Positions 1-5,060 of a DNA stretch of 5,060 nucleotides are shown in pieces (positions within the stretch are counted from its first letter, which is position 1; each line of letters begins with the position of its first letter). The translations under genes and the position numbers were made by a program. Origin of the DNA: Bacteroidota bacterium (GTDB lineage Bacteria > Bacteroidota > Bacteroidia > Flavobacteriales > Flavobacteriaceae); contig SMXJ01000096.1 in the NCBI GenBank assembly GCA_004356305.1, forward strand, positions 1 through 5,060, read 5' to 3'. The notes below the pieces were generated by a model. That model had not been told where the DNA came from and searched no databases. It saw only the letters and a list, made by a program, of their open reading frames with translations.

Positions 1-885
1 CGATGTTTGCAAATATTCATTGGTATCAATACCTCTTTCGTTATACGTCACTCCGGCTTGCTCCAAATCCATTCCGGATATATTTGGTGAACGGCCCGCC
101 GCAATAAAAAAGTGATCGGCAGTGAGTGTTTTTTCTTCACCATTGCTTGAATACACCATCGTATTTTTATCTGTAAATCGGACGGGTGAGGATTCTGTGA
201 TTAAGTGTACCCCTTCTTTTTCGATCTGCCTACACAGATAATTACCAATTTCCTCATCGGTTACTCTTAAAATTCGGTCGTTTCTATCCATGATGCAAAC
301 ATCGCAACCTAATCTTGCAAGAGACTGGCCCAATTCTATTGAGATCACGCCGCCACCTATAAAGACAATTTTCCCCGGGTGTGTTCTCAATTCCCAAAAA
401 TTCTCGTTGTGTAAAACAGATACTAGATCAATTCCTTCGATATTCGGTATTCCTGGCCCCGATCCAGTACAGATCACAAAGTTTTTAGCCTCGAGGGTCT
501 CCTCACCGATAGTAATGGTGTGTTCATCTATGAATTTGGCGCCGCTTTTATCTACAAATACATCAATACCGATGTCCTCGAACACCTCAGGTGTTTCATG
601 TGCATAAATGCCCTGAACTATTTCATCTACTTTCTCCATTATTTCGCCAAAATCAGGCTTCGGAAGATCTACAGAGATACCCAAGGAATTCATTTTTTTA
701 AGACTGTGGAATGATTTGGCAGTATTAATTAGAGCTTTGCTCGGCACACATCCATAATGTGTACATTCTCCTCCAATTTTGTTCTTTTCAATAAGAGCAG
801 TTTTTAACCCTTTGCGATGTGCTGTGGTAGCAGCAACCAAGCCACCCGAACCTGCTCCAATTACTATAATATCGAATTGTTTCAT
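1..885 (-). CDS. Class I pyridine nucleotide-disulfide oxidoreductase (MerA/Lpd-like), 3' end cut by window edge
   Basis: The frame is open from the ATG at 885 to the window edge and gives 295 residues of an enzyme usually about 450-480 long. The N-terminal FAD-binding motif GAGSGG is at residues 10-15. The redox-active disulfide motif GGECTHYGCVPSK follows, with Cys41 and Cys46. An ATGS-like segment (CTGSGPGIP) is at 139-147, the NAD(P)-binding motif GGGVISIE at 177-184, and GRSPN at 264-268. The second FAD motif and the dimerisation domain would lie outside the window. The enzyme should be a cytosolic FAD flavoprotein passing electrons from NAD(P)H to a disulfide or other acceptor. The disulfide motif reads ECTHYGC rather than the TCLN-type sequence of true lipoamide dehydrogenases, so lipoamide is unlikely to be the substrate. 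The third Gly/Ala of the nucleotide fold is Ser182, and Asp200 ends the second strand, which hints at NADH. It follows the DoxX gene by 46 bases. The family call is firm; the substrate is unknown. Confidence 0.93.
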   Translation of the reverse strand, partial: MKQFDIIVIGAGSGGLVAATTAHRKGLKTALIEKNKIGGECTHYGCVPSKALINTAKSFHSLKKMNSLGISVDLPKPDFGEIMEKVDEIVQGIYAHETPEVFEDIGIDVFVDKSGAKFIDEHTITIGEETLEAKNFVICTGSGPGIPNIEGIDLVSVLHNENFWELRTHPGKIVFIGGGVISIELGQSLARLGCDVCIMDRNDRILRVTDEEIGNYLCRQIEKEGVHLITESSPVRFTDKNTMVYSSNGEEKTLTADHFFIAAGRSPNISGMDLEQAGVTYNERGIDTNEYLQTS

Positions 886-899
886 ATCATCTATAAGAT

Positions 900-907
900 C
901 AAAGTTA
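900..907 (-). promoter_or_regulatory. Possible Bacteroidetes -7 promoter box before the oxidoreductase gene
   Basis: On the minus strand the sequence TAACTTTG matches the Bacteroidetes consensus TAnnTTTG. It ends 14 bases before the ATG at 885, so the leader would be very short. No TTTG-type -33 element is seen at the usual spacing of about 19-21 bases upstream. It is the only such match I found in any gap of the window. It could let the oxidoreductase be transcribed separately from the genes upstream, but a chance match is quite possible. Confidence 0.22.
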
Positions 908-931
908 TGGTCAATAGGCTACTAAGTGTTT

Positions 932-1354
932 TTAACCGTTAGATTTCAAATCCATACTCCAATTCCCGGCTCCTTTTATTATAATTACCAGCGCCATCAA
1001 AATAATAACGATTGGCATATATGGCTCTTGAGGTTGTGAGGGAAATGCGCCCGGATCCGTAACAGTCAAATGTACATAAATAGCTACCAACATAATTGGT
1101 AACACTAGAAAAGCACTAATTCTTGAATGATACCCTAAAAATAGAAAGAGTCCAAGAAGCGTCTCTAGAATAGGGACAAACCAATAATTGAAAGTATATA
1201 AAGGGATCTCAGCTTCCGTTAATTGTATGGACCAGGCCTCAGCATAATCGGCCATGAAAAGTTTCATCAGACCGGTCATAACAAAAATTATTCCCAGTAG
1301 TATTCTTAGGATCCCTACAAATTTATTGGGGGAAGTTTGTTGTAGATTATTCAT
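932..1354 (-). CDS. DoxX family membrane protein
   Basis: This 140-residue protein has four hydrophobic helices at about residues 14-33, 57-75, 79-98 and 113-128. It matches the DoxX family in size and layout: an N-terminal helix with the pattern RILLGIIFVMTGLMKLF, then a helix containing PILETLLGLFLFLGY. It should sit in the inner membrane. DoxX proteins are named after a thiosulfate:quinone oxidoreductase subunit, but most members, including small stand-alone ones like this, have no proven reaction. Some are linked to redox stress, which would fit the neighbouring OsmC and disulfide oxidoreductase genes. The ATG at 1354 follows an A-rich leader without a Shine-Dalgarno sequence. The stop lies 46 bases before the oxidoreductase start, and the OsmC gene ends 70 bases upstream. 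The family call is fairly sure; the function is not. Confidence 0.85.
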   Translation of the reverse strand: MNNLQQTSPNKFVGILRILLGIIFVMTGLMKLFMADYAEAWSIQLTEAEIPLYTFNYWFVPILETLLGLFLFLGYHSRISAFLVLPIMLVAIYVHLTVTDPGAFPSQPQEPYMPIVIILMALVIIIKGAGNWSMDLKSNG

Positions 1355-1424
1355 AGTTTACTGTATTTAGAGTAATGAGTCGTTATATTATAAAATAAAT
1401 GACTGGATGGTTATAAATTAATAT

Positions 1425-1847
1425 CTATTTGCTTTCTTCAATATACTCGATAGAGTAAATGATAGGGCTATTATTTTTGAGCATTGCACTTACACCACAG
1501 TACTTATCTTTCGAGAGATCTACGGCCTTTTCTACTTTTTCTTTATTCAATTGATGTCCGTAGATACGGTAGGTCAATCTGATCTCTGAGTATACTTTAG
1601 GATGTTCTTCGGTTAAGTCGGCTTCAATATCCATTTCAAGATCAGTGAAAGGAACCCGCATTTTATTCAGTAGAGAAACAACATCCATTCCTGTACAACC
1701 CGCCAGGGAGGCGAGTAATAATTTCTTCGGACTGGGGCCGGTGTCATCTCCTAATGGGCCGGCAGTATCAATTCGTAAGGTGTGATTATCTATTTGGCTG
1801 TCAAAAGCCATTTTATCTTTCCAGGTCGTCTTTACTTTATGTATCAT
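1425..1847 (-). CDS. OsmC/Ohr family peroxiredoxin-like protein
   Basis: This 140-residue protein matches the OsmC family along its whole length. The first conserved cysteine is Cys51, in the helix LLLASLAGCTGMDVVSLL preceded by GPSPKK. The second is Cys117, in KYCGVSAML. Arg25 is in the N-terminal strand region where the family has its catalytic arginine. OsmC/Ohr enzymes are cytosolic homodimers that reduce organic hydroperoxides with these two cysteines, usually recycled by lipoyl-protein or other dithiols. Both cysteines are present, so it should be active. It looks closer to the OsmC/YhfA-like branch than to Ohr, judging by the GPSPKKLLLASLAGCT segment. The ATG at 1847 follows AAATAATAAGATT with no Shine-Dalgarno sequence. 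It sits 59 bases after the broken PNPOx-like gene and 70 bases before DoxX. A disulfide oxidoreductase two genes downstream could supply reducing power, though this is inference. Confidence 0.92.
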   Translation of the reverse strand: MIHKVKTTWKDKMAFDSQIDNHTLRIDTAGPLGDDTGPSPKKLLLASLAGCTGMDVVSLLNKMRVPFTDLEMDIEADLTEEHPKVYSEIRLTYRIYGHQLNKEKVEKAVDLSKDKYCGVSAMLKNNSPIIYSIEYIEESK

Positions 1848-1906
1848 AATCTTATTATTTGAAGAATTAAAAGATAATTTTTTGGTTGGGTTTATTCGAT
1901 ATTATG

Positions 1907-2508
1907 CTATTTAATTGTGGTTTCCAAATCCTTTAGTTTTTTATGCAAAGGATCTGTAATGGCCTTTATATCTTCTTGTGTAAAACTCTGTTGAATGTGT
2001 TGAGGGCAATTTGCATCCCAGGCTTCAACTTTGAAGATCATGGCCCTTTCCAGACGGGCTTTATAGGAAGAATCGGATAAGGAAACTAATAACTCTTTGT
2101 CATCATAAATAACTTCTGCTGTCCCCCAAAATTTTATACGTGTCCTATTCGACTAATCCATTAAAAAGATAAACGTTTTATTGTTTTCGCTTAAATTACC
2201 GGTCGAAATATATTGCCGGTTTCCTGCATAATCAGCAAAAGCCAATGTTTTATTGTCGAGTACTTTTAAAAAACCTTTCGGACCTCCACGATGTTGTATA
2301 TAAGGTTGACCATTTAGGGTCGCGGTCCCAAATAAAACGAATCCATGGTGCTTAAAAATTGCTCCAATTGCGGCGTGACTTCCGACTGCCAACCCCGGGA
2401 TTGTTCCATACGTGCATAAATTCCTGGTGACCCGTATTTTTCCTGAATCGATTTTACCGAAGGTGCAAAAGCAATATCACTGGTGTATTTTAATTTATCT
2501 TTTTCCAC
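1907..2508 (-). pseudogene. Pyridoxamine 5'-phosphate oxidase (PNPOx)-like flavin protein, broken by a frameshift and an in-frame stop
   Basis: Three pieces in two frames join into one 200-residue protein of the PNPOx-like split-barrel family, whose members bind FMN or a related cofactor. Residues 1-60 (including YTSDIAF, ARMEQSRGW and TMDSFYL) end at a GGG run at 2327-2329. Restoring one G gives FYLGTATLNGQPYIQHRGG and the frame continues through FADYAGNRQYI to FIFLMD. The next codon, 2153-2155, is TAG, where relatives as I recall them have Tyr (LMDY). The same frame then runs 81 more residues, with NRTRIKFWGTAEV and AWDANCPQHI, to the TAG at 1907. The restored length is exactly 201 codons. 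The frame has no ATG near its start; GTG at 2508 (VEKDKLKY) is the best start and may be a decayed ATG, while TTG at 2577 is less likely. The homopolymer frameshift could be a sequencing error; the substitution is harder to explain that way. Confidence 0.85.
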
Positions 2509-2536
2509 GAGGTATGAATTGATTATTATTAAATTA

Positions 2537-2575
2537 GTTAGACATAAAGAAGAATATTTCCTCCTTATGTCTAAC
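2537..2575. repeat. Perfect 11-base inverted repeat upstream of the PNPOx-like gene
   Basis: GTTAGACATAA at 2537-2547 is the exact reverse complement of TTATGTCTAAC at 2565-2575, with a 17-base loop between them. It lies in the 77-base gap between the membrane protein gene and the broken PNPOx-like gene. No clear run of T follows on the minus strand (TAATTTAATAAT), so it is not a textbook terminator for the upstream genes. It could be a regulator binding site or an RNA hairpin that separates the two halves of the cluster. The loop carries AAGGAGGAAA on the minus strand (2557-2566), the only Shine-Dalgarno-like sequence noticed in the gaps, but no suitably spaced start codon with a real reading frame follows it. 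Confidence 0.6.
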
Positions 2576-2585
2576 AAGTTTTCCT

Positions 2586-3011
2586 TTACTTACTAGTAAT
2601 TACTTTAAGATTATAATTAATTAGAAAGAAAAGAGGAATGGCATAGGCCAGATGACGCAAAAATGTTATCAGTGGCATCATCGGCGATGCATCCAGTCCG
2701 GCTACACCTGCTCCTAAAAGCGGCAACATAAATAACCATACCAAGGCTACCATTTCCGCAGTTACAAATAGGATCGTTCTAAACCATTTTGGCCCCCAAA
2801 GTGATGGTGCAATTCCTGCAAATAATATCGCTATGAACATACCATTTGAATAGTGCCCAATAACACCATAGGCTAAGCCTAAGCCGGTTTTTGCTCCCAG
2901 GATACCCGGAATATCCCACCAGGTTCCTGTTAGTAATAATCCTACAAGATCGAATAGGATCGTTCCTATTATTCCTGCGAGGATCGCGTTTTTCCAATTT
3001 ATCGTTTTCAT
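2586..3011 (-). CDS. Small four-helix integral membrane protein of unknown function
   Basis: I do not recognise a named family with confidence. The 141-residue protein is very hydrophobic, with likely membrane helices at about residues 8-28, 45-73, 79-100 and 115-134. Conspicuous residues are Asp21 in the first helix, the segment TWWDIPGILGAKTG at 30-43, His53 in GVIGHYSNG, and RHLAYAIP at 119-126. The WWDIP-IL-GAKTG segment looks like a conserved loop and could help in a family search. Its ATG at 3011 is only 6 bases after the stop of the isochorismatase-like gene, so the two are almost certainly co-transcribed and probably work in the same process. It may be related to small uncharacterised DUF membrane proteins of Bacteroidetes, but I cannot name which one. 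Confidence 0.85.
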   Translation of the reverse strand: MKTINWKNAILAGIIGTILFDLVGLLLTGTWWDIPGILGAKTGLGLAYGVIGHYSNGMFIAILFAGIAPSLWGPKWFRTILFVTAEMVALVWLFMLPLLGAGVAGLDASPMMPLITFLRHLAYAIPLFFLINYNLKVITSK

Positions 3012-3017
3012 ATTATT

Positions 3018-3752
3018 TTATTTATTGAATTCGTTTTTTAGTTCTTCAGTTGTGTAAACGTGACTTGATATAAATCTGAAGTTGGTTTGAGCAGCTGCAT
3101 TCCCATCATATCCGGGTAAAATTGCCGATGCTGTTGCATCTCCTACTATCGCCACTTCAAATCCGTCTTCTAATAACTCTCTCATGTGGGACTCCACACA
3201 TAAGTTACCGGACATACCGGCTAAAATTATTTTGTCGATCTTTTGTTTTCTCAATTGTAAACTCAAGTCATTTTGCTCCGGACCGAACACTTTGTGAGGC
3301 CCTACAACAGTGACGAAGTCTTTTTCAATATATTTCTTGTAACGTTCAAGGAAGTCTGCTCCGGACCCATCAAATCCGTCTACAGAGAGTTGATCTCCGC
3401 GATCGAACATTCCCATACCATGCATCGCTACTTCCAATGCACCTTCAAACTTCCATGAATGATCGTGTTCGTAATAGTAATGTGGGGAGATGAATACCTT
3501 AATACCATTTGCTTCGGCTAACTTGAATAAGGTCTCTAAATTTTCGACGGTGTTGTTTTTGGTTACGCTTTCTCCAACGAGTCCCCAAGCCACACCATTC
3601 GGGCTCAGAAAGTCATTTTGTGGGTCGGTGATAACGATCGCTGTGGTTCCGTCTATTTCGAATCCAGGATCGGGTAATTGTGCAAAAATTTGAGTAGTTG
3701 TTACTACTGTTACGACAAGTGTAAGTGCTACTTTTAAAATTTGTGTTTTCAT
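3018..3752 (-). CDS. Exported isochorismatase-family cysteine hydrolase
   Basis: This 244-residue protein begins with a signal peptide: MKTQILK, a hydrophobic stretch at 8-20, and a likely cleavage after IFA at residue 24. The mature part is an isochorismatase-like hydrolase. The catalytic triad of the family is visible as Asp43 (ITDPQNDFL), Lys154 (GPHKVFGPE) and Cys185 (GMSGNLCVESH), the cysteine being the nucleophile. SPHYYYEHDHSW (89-100) and MHGMGMFDRGD (110-120) resemble a branch of bacterial cysteine hydrolases I know by sequence only. The family cleaves amides, ureido groups or vinyl ethers, so the substrate cannot be named. Most relatives are cytosolic, so the signal peptide points to action in the periplasm. 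It lies 112 bases after the alpha/beta hydrolase gene and 6 bases before the membrane protein gene. The ATG at 3752 is needed to keep the signal peptide. The fold call is firm; the substrate is unknown. Confidence 0.92.
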   Translation of the reverse strand: MKTQILKVALTLVVTVVTTTQIFAQLPDPGFEIDGTTAIVITDPQNDFLSPNGVAWGLVGESVTKNNTVENLETLFKLAEANGIKVFISPHYYYEHDHSWKFEGALEVAMHGMGMFDRGDQLSVDGFDGSGADFLERYKKYIEKDFVTVVGPHKVFGPEQNDLSLQLRKQKIDKIILAGMSGNLCVESHMRELLEDGFEVAIVGDATASAILPGYDGNAAAQTNFRFISSHVYTTEELKNEFNK

Positions 3753-3864
3753 AATGTTTTATTTTACTGATTATTTAAATGTGACGCTATTCGATTTTTT
3801 TATCTGAAACGTCGTTTGTTTTTCCAGTATCTACTTCTGGATGATCGTATTGTGTTCATATCTT

Positions 3865-4851
3865 TTATTTTATGTTGTTTCTTTTTAAAAAATTAAGTAT
3901 GTAAATGGCTATTTCGTCGCCTTTTTCTTCCAGTGCGAAATGCCCGGTATCCAGCAAGTGAAATTCTACGAGTTTAATATCTTTCTTATAAGGATATGCT
4001 CCTTCAGCCGGAAAGATATAATCGTTCTTTCCCCAAACGATTAGGGTAGGGGGCTGGTGGTCTCTGAAGTATTGCTGCCATCTGGGATACAGCGGTACAT
4101 TGGTTCTATAGTCATAGAACATAGCCAATTGTATTTTGTCGTTCTCTGGTCTGGTGAGATGCTGTAAATCTAAATTCCAATTGTCCGGACTGATTTTTAA
4201 AGTATCCTGTACACCGTGAGTGTATTGCCATTTTAATCCGGCCGGGGAATGAAATCCTTCCAGGGCCTTACCATTCTCGATGGTATAATCATTCCAGTAT
4301 TTCTTAATAGGGATCCAGAAATCGCGCAGACCTTCGTCATAGGCGTTTCCGTTTTGAATGATAAGAGATTCCACTCTATCCGGATATTTTGAAGCAATTC
4401 TAAAACCGATTGGCGCTCCGTAATCCATTAAGTAGATGCTGTACTTATTTATGTTTAATTCTTTTAAAAACCCTTCAATAATCAAGGCCATATTGTCAAA
4501 TGTATAGTCAAAATCTGCCATTGCAGGTTGATCACTTCTACCATATCCCGGATAGTCCGGCGCCAATACATGATACTGTACAGACAGGTCTGTAATCAAA
4601 TTTCGAAACATATGAGATGATGTTGGATAACCATGTAATAATAAGATAGTAGGTTTATTTACATCTCCAGCTTCACGATAAAAAATGTTCACTCCATTTA
4701 CTTTTACACTCTTGTAAAGAGTTTTTTCTGAAGTAAGTTCTATACTACTTATTTGGTCATTGTTTTTCGGACCTTCAAAAGAAAGGCTGCCGAAGGAAAT
4801 TAGCGCTATCGCAGCGATACCTAAAACTGATTTTAAAAATTGTGTTTTCAT
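3865..4851 (-). CDS. Exported alpha/beta hydrolase with Asp nucleophile (epoxide hydrolase/haloalkane dehalogenase-like)
   Basis: This 328-residue protein starts with a signal-peptide-like segment (MKTQFLK followed by a hydrophobic stretch at about 9-24). The alpha/beta hydrolase fold begins near residue 50. The oxyanion motif HGYP is at 73-76 and APDYPGYGRSDQP at 97-109. The nucleophile elbow LMDYGAPIG gives Asp143. The catalytic acid is probably Asp277 (GKNDYIFP) and the base His304 (DTGHFALEE). The cap region is about 165-245. An Asp nucleophile is known from epoxide hydrolases and haloalkane or haloacetate dehalogenases, so hydrolysis through an ester intermediate on carbon is expected. 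The residue after Asp is Tyr144, not the halide-binding Trp usual in haloalkane dehalogenases, so epoxide or another electrophile is at least as likely. It lies 31 bases after the DUF1348 gene. Cleavage near residue 24-26 is less clear than in its neighbour, so a membrane anchor is possible. Confidence 0.9.
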   Translation of the reverse strand: MKTQFLKSVLGIAAIALISFGSLSFEGPKNNDQISSIELTSEKTLYKSVKVNGVNIFYREAGDVNKPTILLLHGYPTSSHMFRNLITDLSVQYHVLAPDYPGYGRSDQPAMADFDYTFDNMALIIEGFLKELNINKYSIYLMDYGAPIGFRIASKYPDRVESLIIQNGNAYDEGLRDFWIPIKKYWNDYTIENGKALEGFHSPAGLKWQYTHGVQDTLKISPDNWNLDLQHLTRPENDKIQLAMFYDYRTNVPLYPRWQQYFRDHQPPTLIVWGKNDYIFPAEGAYPYKKDIKLVEFHLLDTGHFALEEKGDEIAIYILNFLKRNNIK

Positions 4852-4882
4852 TTTGTTTTGGTTTTTATTAATTAATATTTAG

Positions 4883-5060
4883 TTATAGTTTTCTATCGGA
4901 TTCTTCTATGTTGATGTCATTGGCGCTCATATCTCTCACTCGCATAAGCCCTTCGCTATCAAATTCCCAATGCTCATTCCCATGAGTTCGTTTCCATTGT
5001 CCCGTTTCTGCGTCTCTCCATTCGTATTCAAATCGGACTGATATTCGGTTATCGGTAAAG
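4883..5060 (-). CDS. DUF1348 family protein (NTF2/SnoaL-like), C-terminal part, 5' end outside window
   Basis: The frame is open from the window edge to the TAA at 4883-4885 and yields the last 58 residues of a protein whose family is usually about 150 long. Readable segments are FTDNRISVRFEYEWRD, GQWKRTHGNEHWEFD, GLMRVRDMSANDI and the end ESDRKL. These match, from memory, the C-terminal pattern of DUF1348 proteins (N-RI-VRF-YEW, then GNE-WEFD, GLM--R--S-ND, I-ESDRK), which adopt the small NTF2-like cone fold. No enzymatic activity is established for the family as far as I know. It is the first gene of the visible series and ends only 31 bases before the alpha/beta hydrolase start, which suggests co-transcription. 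The start codon and promoter are outside the window. Confidence 0.85.
   Translation of the reverse strand, partial: FTDNRISVRFEYEWRDAETGQWKRTHGNEHWEFDSEGLMRVRDMSANDINIEESDRKL

Noticed and set aside
290..714. Plus-strand frames of 105 and 64 codons.
   Set aside because: They lie antisense to the strongly supported oxidoreductase gene, and their translations show no family features.
1355..1424. A TATAAT-like string on the minus strand between OsmC and DoxX as a promoter.
   Set aside because: The region is simply AT-rich, and the E. coli -10 consensus is not the Bacteroidetes one. No TAnnTTTG box is present there.
2536..2566. A Shine-Dalgarno-like AAGGAGG followed by a three-codon ATG frame (Met-Ser-Asn-stop) on the minus strand, as a possible leader peptide.
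   Set aside because: The spacing to the ATG is about 14 bases, the frame is only three codons, and Shine-Dalgarno sequences are little used in this phylum.
2779..2997. A second minus-strand frame of 72 codons inside the membrane protein gene.
   Set aside because: It is out of frame with the hydrophobic protein and its translation is low-complexity and basic, as expected of a shadow frame.
3122..3693. Three plus-strand frames of 61 to 67 codons.
   Set aside because: They are antisense shadows of the isochorismatase-like gene, which has its full catalytic triad.
3787..3858. In the 112-base gap between the two hydrolase genes, a minus-strand frame of 22 open codons reads like a hydrophilic protein tail (YDHPEVDTGKTNDVSDKKIE) ending in TAG.
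   Set aside because: It has no start codon and a TGA sits directly upstream. An open stretch of this length is common by chance, so a gene remnant cannot be claimed.
3800..3859. A 19-codon ATG frame on the minus strand just after the alpha/beta hydrolase stop, encoding a very basic peptide.
   Set aside because: It is too short, has no ribosome binding signal and overlaps another equally open frame. Nothing supports translation.

Overview
The window looks like part of a flavobacterial (Bacteroidetes) chromosome. The DNA is AT-rich. Start codons follow A-rich leaders (for example AAAATAAAACATT-ATG and ACCAAAACAAA-ATG) with no Shine-Dalgarno sequence, and the proteins resemble families common in marine Flavobacteriaceae. 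This placement is inferred from style and family resemblance, not from a marker gene.

Every gene lies on the minus strand, so transcription runs from position 5060 toward 1. In that order: the C-terminal end of a DUF1348 (NTF2-like) protein (4883-5060, cut by the window edge); an exported alpha/beta hydrolase with an aspartate nucleophile (3865-4851); an exported isochorismatase-type cysteine hydrolase (3018-3752); a small four-helix membrane protein (2586-3011); a broken pyridoxamine-phosphate-oxidase-like flavin protein (1907-2508); an OsmC-family thiol peroxidase (1425-1847); a DoxX-family membrane protein (932-1354); and the first 295 residues of a class I pyridine nucleotide-disulfide oxidoreductase (1-885, cut by the window edge). 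Gaps are 6 to 112 bases. No gap longer than 300 bases exists.

By eye, none of the gaps except the one before the oxidoreductase contains the Bacteroidetes -7 box TAnnTTTG. This is compatible with one long transcript starting upstream of the window. The mix of OsmC, DoxX, a flavin-type oxidoreductase, a PNPOx-like protein, DUF1348 and two hydrolases reads as a redox/electrophile or xenobiotic response cluster. That role is inferred from gene company only.

The most notable points are the PNPOx-like gene, which carries a one-base frameshift and an in-frame TAG at a usually tyrosine position and has no in-frame ATG start; an 11-base perfect inverted repeat just upstream of it; and two adjacent exported hydrolases whose first 21 coding bases differ at a single position. 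I see no mobile element, CRISPR array, RNA gene or clearly new biological system.
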